The notes below the pieces were generated by a model. It was given only the letters and a program-made list of their open reading frames with translations, made no database searches and was not told where the DNA came from. A DNA stretch of 43,395 nt from a virus: the IMG/VR virus record IMGVR_UViG_3300032309_003163, positions 1 through 43,395 of that record, one strand, 5' to 3'. Position numbers and translations under genes: made by a program. Shown piece by piece: positions 8,750 to 14,548 of the stretch. Each line of letters opens with the position of its first letter. The stretch's first letter is position 1.

Positions 8750-8854
8750 TTAGCAATAGTTTATGGTTCGAGTTTTTCCAAATCTCAAATCAACCGAGTT
8801 CTCATATTTTTGTTTGATTCCCAAAAGACACGTTGTATTTTTGTCTGTCGTCAT
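8750..8854 (-). CDS. 34-residue orphan protein
   Basis: An ATG frame of 34 codons begins MTTDKNTTCLLGIKQKY and ends with Cys before TAA. It is not a known family. Support comes from its setting: a TATTTATA octamer (8860-8867) ends 5 bases before the ATG, and a strong terminator starts 15 bases after the stop, forming a self-contained unit of about 160 bases. The alternative is a small non-coding RNA. Confidence 0.5.
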   Translation of the reverse strand: MTTDKNTTCLLGIKQKYENSVDLRFGKTRTINYC

Positions 8855-8859
8855 ATGTT

Positions 8860-8867
8860 TATAAATA
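8860..8867 (-). promoter_or_regulatory. TATTTATA late-promoter-like octamer
   Basis: Reads TATAAATA on the plus strand, TATTTATA towards the 34-residue gene, 5 bases before its ATG. Confidence 0.45.
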
Positions 8868-8878
8868 TCTAAAAAAAA

Positions 8879-8909
8879 TTTCCAAAATCAATTTTTTTGT
8901 TTATCTTTG
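8879..8909 (+). promoter_or_regulatory. Bacteroidota-type promoter before the first tRNA
   Basis: TTTC (8879-8882), a 19-base spacer and TATCTTTG (8902-8909) match the consensus with one mismatch in the -33 box. The tRNA starts 9 bases downstream. Confidence 0.7.
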
Positions 8910-8918
8910 TCTAAATTC

Positions 8919-8992
8919 GGACTTGTAGCTCAGTCGGTTAGAGCGCCTGACTCATAATCAGTAGGTCCCTGGTTCGAGCCCAGGCTGGTCCA
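8919..8992 (+). tRNA. tRNA-Met or lysidine-type tRNA-Ile (anticodon CAT)
   Basis: Cloverleaf with D-arm GCTC/GAGC, anticodon loop CTCATAA (anticodon CAT) and T-arm CCTGG-TTCGAGC-CCAGG. The acceptor has one mismatch at pair 6-67. CAT could read AUG or, if lysidine-modified, AUA. A tRNA-Ile(GAT) is also present at 14137. No CCA is encoded. Confidence 0.9.
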
Positions 8993-9023
8993 CAAAAAAA
9001 AACCAAAATAAAAAAAAACAAAT

Positions 9024-9776
9024 ATGAAAATCAAACAGTTAATTCTATCGTTCTTTGCTCTGTCAGTTTTGTTAGTTTCTTGTTCTAAAGAAGAAATTAA
9101 TGGTGTAAACATTCTACCTAAAGAATCGGTAGAACAAACCGCAGTTCAGTCAACAAATTCATCCACCCCAAGCGCCCGAATTAGTGCTCAAAGTAATTTA
9201 AAGGCTTACATTTTTATCGAGCCTCGTGCAAAACACACCATGATTAAAGGTCATTTAAACGCACTTCCATCTTTAATTTCAGGTAGGTTGAAGTTTTTAG
9301 GATTTCACGGTGTCAATGGAGATGCTTGGAAATTTAATCTTCCAAATTACATCAATATGCCTCATTGGACAGATGGTCGATTACCTCAAATTATTGAATC
9401 TGAAATTCCTCAAACAGGTGGGGGTACTGACGAACATGGTAACCCAATTCAAGCTTTCAATTTCAAAACCGTTAAGATTTCAAAAAACACTGTCAACGAC
9501 CAATTCTCTTGGGTTGTCGTTTTGATTCCAATTGACGCAATGAGTAATGACACCAAAAGACAAAGACGAATTAATGTGGTTGAAAAAGTGGGCACGTCCG
9601 TAAAATCAAATACGATTTATACTACAGATAATGTACTTTCTTCAACTATTATAAACTACCAAGGTAATCGTATTCCCGCGGGTCAATACAGGGTTTATTC
9701 AACATACCCTTCAACAGGTATGAGATTGAATCTTAATTCAACTAATGACGTTTATATTAGAGGTTTTAGTAATTAA
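9024..9776 (+). CDS. Secreted lipoprotein of unknown function
   Basis: The 250-residue product starts with a lipoprotein signal peptide (MKIKQLILSFFALSVLLVSC, lipobox LVSC, lipidated Cys20) followed by SKEE. The mature part is polar, contains no Cys, and has a region LPNYINMPHWTDGRLPQI and a beta-rich C-terminal half. No family is recognised. It lies directly after the first tRNA and is probably made from the same host-type promoter, so it may be expressed early. Phage lipoproteins often block superinfection by shielding receptors; that role is only a possibility here. A host-acquired gene is an alternative. Confidence 0.85.
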   Translation: MKIKQLILSFFALSVLLVSCSKEEINGVNILPKESVEQTAVQSTNSSTPSARISAQSNLKAYIFIEPRAKHTMIKGHLNALPSLISGRLKFLGFHGVNGDAWKFNLPNYINMPHWTDGRLPQIIESEIPQTGGGTDEHGNPIQAFNFKTVKISKNTVNDQFSWVVVLIPIDAMSNDTKRQRRINVVEKVGTSVKSNTIYTTDNVLSSTIINYQGNRIPAGQYRVYSTYPSTGMRLNLNSTNDVYIRGFSN

Positions 9777-9800
9777 TCTTTATTTTTCAACATATAACCA

Positions 9801-9808
9801 TATTTATT
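9801..9808 (+). promoter_or_regulatory. TATTTATT late-promoter-like octamer
   Basis: Lies 13 bases before the ATG of the 32-residue gene at 9822. Confidence 0.4.
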
Positions 9809-9821
9809 GTAATATCATACT

Positions 9822-9920
9822 ATGAATACGATGAATTTAAATACGAACACACTACCGACAACACCTAATGGTGATGGGGGCAGAGTTTGCTTTAGTTCAG
9901 AGGATACAGATGTTGGATAA
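9822..9920 (+). CDS. 32-residue orphan protein
   Basis: A 32-codon frame starts MNTMNLNTNTLPTTPNGDGG and ends TDVG. It is Asn/Thr/Gly-rich and of no known family. It has an octamer upstream (9801) and a strong terminator 20 bases after its stop, so it forms its own transcription unit. An RNA-only function cannot be excluded. Confidence 0.45.
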   Translation: MNTMNLNTNTLPTTPNGDGGRVCFSSEDTDVG

Positions 9921-9940
9921 AAAAAATAAAGCCAAAATTA

Positions 9941-9974
9941 AAACCCTGAACGTTGAAAGTTCGGGGTTTTTTTT
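9941..9974 (+). terminator. Terminator after the 32-residue gene
   Basis: An 11-bp stem AAACCCTGAAC / GTTCGGGGTTT (one G-T pair) with a 7-base loop is followed by a run of T. The next promoter's -33 TTG lies in the loop. Confidence 0.85.
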
Positions 9975-9982
9975 TATCTTTG
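9952..9982 (+). promoter_or_regulatory. Bacteroidota-type promoter of the tRNA-Pro block
   Basis: GTTG (9952-9955), 19 bases, TATCTTTG (9975-9982). It is embedded in the preceding terminator, and tRNA-Pro starts 9 bases later. Confidence 0.75.
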
Positions 9983-9991
9983 TAAAATATT

Positions 9992-10065
9992 CGGAGAGTA
10001 GTACAGTCAGGTAGTATGCTTGGTTTGGGACCAAGAGGTCGTAGGTTCGAATCCTGCTTCTCCGA
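9992..10065 (+). tRNA. tRNA-Pro (TGG)
   Basis: Anticodon loop TTTGGGA gives TGG. The acceptor CGGAGAG / TTCTCCG starts with the C1-G72 pair expected for proline. T-loop TTCGAAT. No CCA encoded. Confidence 0.93.
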
Positions 10066-10072
10066 CGTAAAT

Positions 10073-10146
10073 GTCTTCTTAGCTCAGCTGGTTAGAGCGA
10101 ATGACTGTTAATCATTAGGTCCCTGGTTCGAACCCAGGAGAGGACG
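10073..10146 (+). tRNA. tRNA-Asn (GTT)
   Basis: Anticodon stem AATGA/TCATT with loop CTGTTAA gives GTT. Acceptor GTCTTCT / AGAGGAC, discriminator G, T-arm CCTGG/CCAGG. Confidence 0.93.
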
Positions 10147-10151
10147 CAAAC

Positions 10152-10225
10152 GGGATGTTAGTAGAGTTGGTCACAATGTCGCCCTGTCACGGCGAAGGTC
10201 ACGGGTTCGAGTCCCGTACGTCCCG
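10152..10225 (+). tRNA. tRNA-Asp (GTC)
   Basis: Anticodon stem TCGCC/GGCGA with loop CTGTCAC gives GTC. Acceptor GGGATGT / ACGTCCC, discriminator G as usual for Asp. Confidence 0.93.
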
Positions 10226-10231
10226 CACAAA

Positions 10232-10283
10232 GTGGATAAAATGTGCAGTAACCACAGGGACGGTACCTCTCACTGCACTCCAC
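10232..10283 (+). ncRNA. Folded inter-tRNA RNA segment (Asp-Gly spacer)
   Basis: GTGGA (10232-10236) pairs with TCCAC (10279-10283) and GTGCAGT (10243-10249) with ACTGCAC (10272-10278), giving a 12-bp stem with a 6-base bulge on one side. It abuts the first base of tRNA-Gly. It is not a tRNA and no coding frame is seen. It could be a processing spacer or a small RNA; function unknown. Confidence 0.4.
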
Positions 10284-10359
10284 GCGGAAGTAGCTCATTT
10301 GGTAGAGCACCGTCCTTCCAAGTCGGGGGTGGCCAGTTCGAGCCTGGTCTTCCGCTCCA
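10284..10359 (+). tRNA. tRNA-Gly (TCC), CCA encoded
   Basis: Anticodon loop CTTCCAA gives TCC. Acceptor GCGGAAG / CTTCCGC is perfect, discriminator T, followed by an encoded CCA (10357-10359). It is the only tRNA here with a full genomic CCA. Confidence 0.93.
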
Positions 10360-10364
10360 CGGGT

Positions 10365-10403
10365 TGTGGGAACCCATGAGTATGTGATGAGCATACACCC
10401 ACA
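10365..10403 (+). ncRNA. Folded inter-tRNA RNA segment (Gly-Thr spacer)
   Basis: TGTGGG (10365-10370) pairs with CCCACA (10398-10403), enclosing hairpin GTATG / CATAC (10380-10384, 10392-10396). An alternative stem GGGTT / AACCC at 10361-10375 competes. It fills the spacer between two tRNAs. Function unknown. Confidence 0.35.
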
Positions 10404-10406
10404 AAT

Positions 10407-10479
10407 GCCTCCTTAGCTCAGCTGGTAGAGCAACTGATTTGTAATCAGTAGGTCGTTGGTTCGATTCCGACAGGAGGCT
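10407..10479 (+). tRNA. tRNA-Thr (TGT)
   Basis: Anticodon stem ACTGA/TCAGT with loop TTTGTAA gives TGT. Acceptor GCCTCCT / AGGAGGC, discriminator T. Confidence 0.93.
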
Positions 10480-10494
10480 CAAAAATTTATATTT

Positions 10495-10728
10495 ATGCAA
10501 TTATTTTGGTCTTACTATGTAATTTGTTTTATCTACTGTGTAATTATGTCCGTTAGAAAATGGAATAAAAATGTAATGGCGGGTGGTTTAGGTATTTCTC
10601 CTGGATTAGAATCAATAGCTTTGTTGTTGATGTGTTGGGTCTTAGCTCCTGTTGATGTATTTTTGACTTGGGTTAGAGTTTATCGTGAAGCGGAAGAAGC
10701 TCGTAGAGACAACAGCAAAATCATATAA
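10495..10728 (+). CDS. Small two-segment membrane protein
   Basis: From the ATG at 10495 the product is 77 residues with two hydrophobic segments (about 2-18 and 36-55), a basic loop RKWNKN and a charged tail ending EEARRDNSKII. A longer frame reaches back into the tRNA-Thr gene and is rejected. A TATTTAT motif overlaps the start codon (10490-10496), so the start is either leaderless or lies further in. No family recognised. The next gene starts one base after its stop. Confidence 0.6.
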   Translation: MQLFWSYYVICFIYCVIMSVRKWNKNVMAGGLGISPGLESIALLLMCWVLAPVDVFLTWVRVYREAEEARRDNSKII

Positions 10729-10729
10729 T

Positions 10730-11083
10730 ATGGCCCATCCTAATTTACATGCAAAATCTTCTGCTAAAAAATTTGGTGGAAAACCTGAGGATTACATTCA
10801 TTTACATGAATGGTTAGACGAAACCAAATCTTGGTTTGGTGATTCTTTACATAGAATGTTTCGACATCATAGTGAAGGGATTTTTGAAATGGAAAAAAGG
10901 TTTGGAACTGAGTTTAAAAATTCAGACGGAAAAACAGTTTATACTAGATATGTTGGGGAACAACATGTAAAGGAAGATTGTAATAATTATATTCCGTCAG
11001 CAAAAGAATGGATTAACAATATCTCATTAAATCAACGTCCACAATGGATGTTAAAAACCATCAAATTAGAGTTTGAGGACTGA
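10730..11083 (+). CDS. DUF6915-like protein
   Basis: The 117-residue product has a conserved pattern I know from phage and bacterial proteins of the DUF6915 type: MAHPNLHAKSSAKKFGG, then HEWLDETKSWF, RMFRHHSEGIFEME, and RYVGEQHVKED near the middle. Several conserved His and acidic residues suggest a metal site, but its function is not known to me. The ATG at 10730 is chosen over an upstream start inside the previous gene because the conserved family begins MAHP. Confidence 0.8.
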   Translation: MAHPNLHAKSSAKKFGGKPEDYIHLHEWLDETKSWFGDSLHRMFRHHSEGIFEMEKRFGTEFKNSDGKTVYTRYVGEQHVKEDCNNYIPSAKEWINNISLNQRPQWMLKTIKLEFED

Positions 11084-11091
11084 TATTTATT
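11084..11091 (+). promoter_or_regulatory. TATTTATT late-promoter-like octamer
   Basis: Only 3 bases separate it from the ATG at 11095, implying a leaderless or nearly leaderless transcript if it is a promoter. Confidence 0.45.
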
Positions 11092-11094
11092 AGT

Positions 11095-11826
11095 ATGAAA
11101 AAAATTTTAACACCAGAAGAAAAACAATATTTAAGAAGAACCTGTAATTATTTAGGTTCTCTTGGAGTGGAATATGGAGAAATTGAGTTTGAGATGGATA
11201 CATATGACTCGGAGATAAACTACAATAATATCAACTGGAATTATTTAACACACTTTTCCAACGTTTACAATGCTGATTTACCTTCAGGATTAATACCTAT
11301 TTTAAAAAAGATTATTAAATTCGCATCAGATGAAGGATTGTATAGTCCTGACGCTAGCGATGTCGAAGATATTATATGGCAAAAATTTGAAATCAGCATT
11401 AGTTGTCCTAAAAAGGAAATTGAGTTGACTCATTATTGGTCTTGGTATGATAGAGGAGATGGAAATTCTGTTACTTGGGAAGGGGAGGAAGGTAAAGAAA
11501 TATTCGAACAGTGGGAAGAGGACGGTGTTCTCAGTGAGTTAGAAATACCTGAAAACGACGTACTGACTTTAAGATATAATGGCTCAGGAGATTCGGGATA
11601 TATAGAAAGTAGTTTCGACGAAACGAATGATTCCGTACCAAGTGCAATCGAAGACTGGGCTTATGACAAATTAGAAAGTAATTTTGGCGGCTGGGAAATT
11701 AATGAAGGTTCAGATGGTGAATTTGTATTCAACTTTCATACCATGGAAATTACCTTGAATCACACTTATAACACAGAAGAAAATACTGTTGATACATTAT
11801 GGGAAGAAGAGTTTGGTACAGAATAA
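11095..11826 (+). CDS. Unknown acidic protein
   Basis: The 243-residue product is strongly acidic and rich in Trp and Tyr, with the stretches TLRYNGSGDSGYIESSF and EEFGTE at the C-terminus. The DSGYIES pattern suggests a beta-rich C-terminal domain (about 140-240). No family is recognised. It stands alone between the DUF6915-like gene and tRNA-Leu, and the promoter for that tRNA block lies just after its stop. Confidence 0.7.
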   Translation: MKKILTPEEKQYLRRTCNYLGSLGVEYGEIEFEMDTYDSEINYNNINWNYLTHFSNVYNADLPSGLIPILKKIIKFASDEGLYSPDASDVEDIIWQKFEISISCPKKEIELTHYWSWYDRGDGNSVTWEGEEGKEIFEQWEEDGVLSELEIPENDVLTLRYNGSGDSGYIESSFDETNDSVPSAIEDWAYDKLESNFGGWEINEGSDGEFVFNFHTMEITLNHTYNTEENTVDTLWEEEFGTE

Positions 11827-11848
11827 TATCTGAAAAAAATCTTTTTTA

Positions 11849-11879
11849 TTGTCCCATGTTTTAAAAATTCTTATATTTG
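11849..11879 (+). promoter_or_regulatory. Bacteroidota-type promoter of the Leu-Arg-Leu tRNA block
   Basis: TTG (11849-11851), a 20-base spacer and TATATTTG (11872-11879). tRNA-Leu starts 10 bases downstream. Confidence 0.6.
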
Positions 11880-11889
11880 TATAACAATT

Positions 11890-11975
<86 letters not shown>

Positions 11976-11978
11976 CAG

Positions 11979-12082
11979 TGTAACGATTCGGAAACGAATG
12001 ACTGGACGGACGCTAAGTATGAAGAAAACGACACACTACGACAAAGGTAGTGAAAAGACAGTTTAACAGTACAGACGTTACA
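11979..12082 (+). ncRNA. Multibranched inter-tRNA RNA (Leu-Arg spacer)
   Basis: A 104-base segment is closed by TGTAACG (11979-11985) / CGTTACA (12076-12082). Inside are hairpin ATTCG-GAAA-CGAAT (11986-11999), a helix ACTG (12001-12004) / CAGT (12059-12062) and hairpin CACTAC-7-GTAGTG (12034-12052). This is a specific multi-helix fold with a GAAA tetraloop, not a tRNA. No known RNA family is recognised. It would be co-transcribed with the flanking tRNAs. Confidence 0.55.
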
Positions 12083-12088
12083 TTATTT

Positions 12089-12160
12089 GGTCCTATAGTT
12101 AAAGGGATATAACTTCTCACTTCTAATGAGATGTTCGTGGTTCGAGTCCACGTGGGACTA
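12089..12160 (+). tRNA. tRNA-Arg (TCT)
   Basis: Anticodon stem TCTCA/TGAGA with loop CTTCTAA gives TCT. T-arm CGTGG-TTCGAGT-CCACG. Acceptor GGTCCTA / TGGGACT with G1-T72 wobble. Confidence 0.92.
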
Positions 12161-12163
12161 CAA

Positions 12164-12255
12164 ATCATATCCTCAGGTACCCGTACAGCAGTGGAGAAGG
12201 GCTAAGTTAGATACAATTCCTCGTAGCTGGGAGTAGAATGCCTGTACGATGTGAT
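12164..12255 (+). ncRNA. Folded inter-tRNA RNA (Arg-Leu spacer)
   Basis: ATCATAT (12164-12170) pairs with ATGTGAT (12249-12255, one G-T pair) and CGTACAG (12182-12188) with CTGTACG (12242-12248), closing a 92-base segment. The 3' halves of the two helices are contiguous, so the stem is long with one asymmetric internal loop. The interior contains GCTAAGT, also present in the preceding spacer RNA. Not a tRNA; function unknown. Confidence 0.5.
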
Positions 12256-12259
12256 GAAT

Positions 12260-12340
12260 ACCCCGATGGTGGAATGGTAGACACTCAAGTTTTAGGAACT
12301 TGTGTCGTAAGACGTGTCGGTTCGAGTCCGACTTGGGGTA
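12260..12340 (+). tRNA. tRNA-Leu (TAG)
   Basis: Class II tRNA. Anticodon stem CAAGT/ACTTG with loop TTTAGGA gives TAG. Acceptor ACCCCGA / TTGGGGT, T-loop TTCGAGT. Confidence 0.92.
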
Positions 12341-12352
12341 CATAAAAAAATA

Positions 12353-12383
12353 TTTGACAATTCAAGGATATTCACTATCTTTG
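12353..12383 (+). promoter_or_regulatory. Bacteroidota-type promoter of a 32-residue gene
   Basis: TTTG (12353-12356), exactly 19 bases, TATCTTTG (12376-12383): an exact consensus match, 17 bases before the ATG at 12401. Confidence 0.85.
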
Positions 12384-12400
12384 GTATAATTATTAGAACA

Positions 12401-12499
12401 ATGAGAACTACATTTGAACATATGTCCTTCAGTACACAACAATCGATTTGTTGGTACGAGAGTATGCTATCATGTGGTTCGGATGTCAATTTAGGATAA
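12401..12499 (+). CDS. 32-residue orphan protein with host-type promoter
   Basis: A 32-codon frame starts MRTTFEHMSFSTQQ and contains two cysteines. It is framed by a consensus promoter and a strong terminator, so a dedicated transcript is well supported although the coding status is not. It lies between tRNA-Leu and tRNA-Glu. A regulatory RNA is the alternative. Confidence 0.5.
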   Translation: MRTTFEHMSFSTQQSICWYESMLSCGSDVNLG

Positions 12500-12530
12500 T
12501 TTTTTAATTTAGATAAATTAAATTTTTTAG

Positions 12531-12566
12531 ACCCCGAACTCTTAAAAAAGTTTGGGGTTTTTTTAT
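12531..12566 (+). terminator. Terminator after the 32-residue gene
   Basis: A 10-bp stem ACCCCGAACT / AGTTTGGGGT with an 8-base loop is followed by a T-run. Confidence 0.88.
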
Positions 12567-12575
12567 TTTGACATT

Positions 12576-12606
12576 TTTGTTCTTTGAAATATTGGTGGTA
12601 TATTTG
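12576..12606 (+). promoter_or_regulatory. Bacteroidota-type promoter of the tRNA-Glu block
   Basis: TTTG (12576-12579), exactly 19 bases, TATATTTG (12599-12606); tRNA-Glu begins 8 bases downstream. Confidence 0.85.
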
Positions 12607-12614
12607 TAATTCAT

Positions 12615-12686
12615 GGCCCCGTCGTCTAAAGGTCAGGACGCCACCCTTTCACGGTGGAGATTTCGGTTCGAGTCCGTGCGGGGCTA
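12615..12686 (+). tRNA. tRNA-Glu (TTC)
   Basis: Anticodon stem CCACC/GGTGG with loop CTTTCAC gives TTC. Acceptor GGCCCCG / CGGGGCT with G1-T72 wobble, discriminator A. Confidence 0.92.
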
Positions 12687-12718
12687 CAAAAAAAGTAAAA
12701 ACTATAAAAACATAAAAT

Positions 12719-12952
12719 ATGAAAGCGATATTAGAATTCAATCTACCTGAAGACCAACAAGATTTCGAATTGGCAACTAAAGGAATGAAATTTTGGTCTA
12801 TTCTTTGGGATTTAGACCAATCATTAAGAGCAAAAACTAAATATGCTTCTGATGATTTACCACAGGACAAGTACGATGCTTATCAAGAAATAAGGGACGA
12901 ACTTCGTGAGTTGATGTCAGAAAATATGATTAGTTTTGACATGGTTCGTTAA
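12719..12952 (+). CDS. Small conserved phage protein of unknown function
   Basis: The 77-residue product starts MKAILEFNLPEDQQDFELA and has a Trp-rich middle (KFWSILWDLDQSLR) and an acidic helical C-terminus. Proteins with this start pattern recur in phage genomes, without a known role. It lies between tRNA-Glu and tRNA-Cys and is probably read from the tRNA-Glu promoter. Confidence 0.75.
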   Translation: MKAILEFNLPEDQQDFELATKGMKFWSILWDLDQSLRAKTKYASDDLPQDKYDAYQEIRDELRELMSENMISFDMVR

Positions 12953-12958
12953 GCTAAT

Positions 12959-13032
12959 GGTCAGATACCCAAGTGGCTTAAGGGGCTTGTCTGCAAAACA
13001 AGTATTCGTCGGTTCGAATCCGACTCTGACCT
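12959..13032 (+). tRNA. tRNA-Cys (GCA)
   Basis: Anticodon stem CTTGT/ACAAG with loop CTGCAAA gives GCA. Acceptor GGTCAGA / TCTGACC with discriminator T, the cysteine identity base. Confidence 0.94.
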
Positions 13033-13045
13033 CAAAAAAAATATT

Positions 13046-13597
13046 ATGAAAGTTAATAGACAAGACCTGAGATGGTTTCTCAGCAACATACGGAGAAGAG
13101 CTGAAGGTCAGGAACTTTCAGATGAAGAATTGGTGGAACAACTTGCAAACTATATGGAGGTAAATCCTGGTTGTATAGATATAAAAGGAGTTAGTCATCC
13201 AGGTCGTTACAGTTATCATACTGTAGGATACGGTGTATTCTCTTTGATGGGTGAAAGATATAGAATGGGTAGAGTTGAGATATTCGACCGTCAAGATGAA
13301 AGTGGATATGCAAGTGATGAAGGTTCTTATACGATGCCGTTCGTGGCAGCAAATCAATTTGAAGAATTTATAGAATCACTTCAAACTGATTTACCTATAG
13401 AAATAAAAATGGGTAGTTTCGAGAACTGTAAATACGAATGTGCAAGAGACCTCGGTTTTGAAACTCCTGAAGATATGGATAATAAACAAAAGGTTGAGGT
13501 TTATCGTCGTAAAAAAAATGATATATTTGCCAAAGAACAGGGGTATAACGATTGGGATGATTTGATGGAGAATAGTAAATTTGGAATTAAGAAGTAA
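13046..13597 (+). CDS. Unknown protein within the tRNA cluster
   Basis: The 183-residue product is not recognised. It begins MKVNRQDLRWFLSNIRRRAEG, has a central beta-rich part with several Tyr and Gly, and a basic C-terminal helix followed by GYNDWDDLMENSKFG, a motif resembling short LSDWDDL-type repeats seen in phage proteins. It starts 13 bases after tRNA-Cys and ends 5 bases before tRNA-Trp, so it is embedded in a tRNA transcript and would be released by tRNA processing. Confidence 0.7.
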   Translation: MKVNRQDLRWFLSNIRRRAEGQELSDEELVEQLANYMEVNPGCIDIKGVSHPGRYSYHTVGYGVFSLMGERYRMGRVEIFDRQDESGYASDEGSYTMPFVAANQFEEFIESLQTDLPIEIKMGSFENCKYECARDLGFETPEDMDNKQKVEVYRRKKNDIFAKEQGYNDWDDLMENSKFGIKK

Positions 13598-13602
13598 GGT
13601 AC

Positions 13603-13675
13603 GCAGGAGTAGCTCAGATGGAAGAGCACTGGTCTCCAAAACCAGTTGTCGGGAGTTCGATTCTCTCCTCCTGTG
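13603..13675 (+). tRNA. tRNA-Trp (CCA)
   Basis: Anticodon stem CTGGT/ACCAG with loop CTCCAAA gives CCA. Acceptor GCAGGAG / CTCCTGT with G1-T72 wobble, discriminator G as usual for Trp. Confidence 0.92.
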
Positions 13676-13682
13676 CTAAGGT

Positions 13683-13761
13683 TGATTGGGGAATGATATA
13701 CCGTAACCTGATGATGAAGGTGGTATTTCGGAGTTTGAAATCATCGTAGTAATGCCAATCA
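13683..13761 (+). ncRNA. Folded inter-tRNA RNA (Trp-Tyr spacer, first part)
   Basis: TGATTGG (13683-13689) pairs with CCAATCA (13755-13761). Inside, ATACC (13698-13702) pairs with GGTAT (13722-13726) and ACCT (13706-13709) with AGGT (13718-13721) around the loop GATGATGA. The 3' half carries GAAATCATC, which could pair with that loop. Not a tRNA; function unknown. Confidence 0.5.
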
Positions 13762-13763
13762 TA

Positions 13764-13796
13764 AAAGGAGTTGTCCACTGAACCATCTTCTCCTTT
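13764..13796 (+). ncRNA. Hairpin in the Trp-Tyr spacer (second part)
   Basis: AAAGGAG (13764-13770) pairs with CTCCTTT (13790-13796) around a 19-base loop. It lies between the larger folded element and tRNA-Tyr and has no T-run, so it is not an obvious terminator. Confidence 0.35.
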
Positions 13797-13804
13797 CCTG
13801 AATC

Positions 13805-13886
13805 GGGAGCGTCGCATAGTGGCAATTGCAGCGGACTGTAAATCCGCCCTCGTTCGAGTTCATAGGTTCGAGTCCTATCGCTCCCA
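13805..13886 (+). tRNA. tRNA-Tyr (GTA)
   Basis: Class II tRNA. Anticodon stem GCGGA/TCCGC with loop CTGTAAA gives GTA. Acceptor GGGAGCG / CGCTCCC, discriminator A. Confidence 0.94.
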
Positions 13887-13889
13887 CAC

Positions 13890-13960
13890 TATCCTCTGGT
13901 GTAACGGCAACACAATTGGTTTTGGTCCAATTATTCAAGGTTCGAATCCTTGGGGGATAA
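13890..13960 (+). tRNA. tRNA-Gln (TTG)
   Basis: Anticodon stem ATTGG/CCAAT with loop TTTTGGT gives TTG. Acceptor TATCCTC / GGGGATA begins with the weak T1-A72 pair typical of tRNA-Gln. Confidence 0.92.
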
Positions 13961-13965
13961 CACAT

Positions 13966-14037
13966 GGTGACTATGGCCTAATGGTAGGGCGAAAGTTTGT
14001 GGCACTTTCTGTGGGAGTTCGATTCTCCCTAGTCACA
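13966..14037 (+). tRNA. tRNA-His (GTG)
   Basis: Anticodon stem AAAGT/ACTTT with loop TTGTGGC gives GTG. Acceptor GTGACTA / TAGTCAC is preceded by G (13966) that can act as G-1; the facing base 73 is A rather than the usual C. Confidence 0.9.
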
Positions 14038-14044
14038 CAAAAAT

Positions 14045-14131
14045 GGAGGAATGGCAGAGCGGTTGATTGCACCAGTCTTGAAAACTGGCATACTTGAAAA
14101 GGTATCTGGGGTTCGAATCCCTGTTCCTCCG
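14045..14131 (+). tRNA. tRNA-Ser (TGA)
   Basis: Class II tRNA with long variable arm. Anticodon stem CCAGT/ACTGG with loop CTTGAAA gives TGA. Acceptor GGAGGAA / TTCCTCC, discriminator G. Confidence 0.94.
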
Positions 14132-14136
14132 CACAA

Positions 14137-14210
14137 TGGAATATAGCTCAGTTGGTTAGAGCATTCGTCTGATACGCGAAAGGTCGGTGGTTCGAGTCCA
14201 TCTACTCCAA
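14137..14210 (+). tRNA. tRNA-Ile (GAT)
   Basis: Anticodon stem TTCGT/GCGAA with loop CTGATAC gives GAT. Acceptor TGGAATA / TACTCCA has one A-C mismatch at pair 5-68. A protein start codon follows one base after the discriminator. Confidence 0.9.
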
Positions 14211-14211
14211 C

Positions 14212-14547
14212 ATGGAAACACAAAAGATTAAAAAGGGTCGAAGAGCACAATTTAAAAAGATTGTCAAGGAGTATAAAGATGCGACTACTTCGGAAATTTG
14301 GGAAGGAGTAAGAGATAATTTTACATTCGGATTTATTGGAGCAACTATTGTTGTATTTATTGCAACAAGGGTTGATATTGCGGTAATTTTGGGATACATG
14401 ACATATTATTTCTACATGGGTAAGATAGTTAACCGTCCTAAATACGTTACAGATTTAGGTAAGTTGATTGTATTCCCAATACCTTCAGCTTTGGGAGCCT
14501 TTACTGGTTATAAGCTCTCATATTATCTGATACAATTAATAAATTAA
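14212..14547 (+). CDS. Small two-segment membrane protein
   Basis: The 111-residue product has a basic N-terminus (KKGRRAQFKK), two hydrophobic segments (about 38-66 and 86-108) and a Lys/Arg-rich connecting loop, giving an inside-inside topology. No family recognised. Its ATG is one base after the tRNA-Ile discriminator, so 3'-end processing of the tRNA would leave an almost leaderless mRNA. An internal start cannot be excluded. It ends one base before tRNA-Ser(GCT). Confidence 0.65.
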   Translation: METQKIKKGRRAQFKKIVKEYKDATTSEIWEGVRDNFTFGFIGATIVVFIATRVDIAVILGYMTYYFYMGKIVNRPKYVTDLGKLIVFPIPSALGAFTGYKLSYYLIQLIN

Positions 14548-14548
14548 A

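Noticed and set aside
10155-10500. Several open frames across the tRNA genes on both strands
   Set aside because: They run through tRNA sequence and their translations simply repeat tRNA arms (for example the TTCGA loop), so they are not genes.
13709-13740. CTGATGA followed later by GAAA, recalling a hammerhead ribozyme core
   Set aside because: CTGATGA falls in the loop of a good local hairpin, stem II is not formed by the bases between the two motifs, and no cleavage-site helix pair is seen.
13771-14097. 108-codon frame through four tRNAs
   Set aside because: It overlaps well-formed tRNA-Tyr, Gln and His genes and part of tRNA-Ser, and shows no protein-like pattern.
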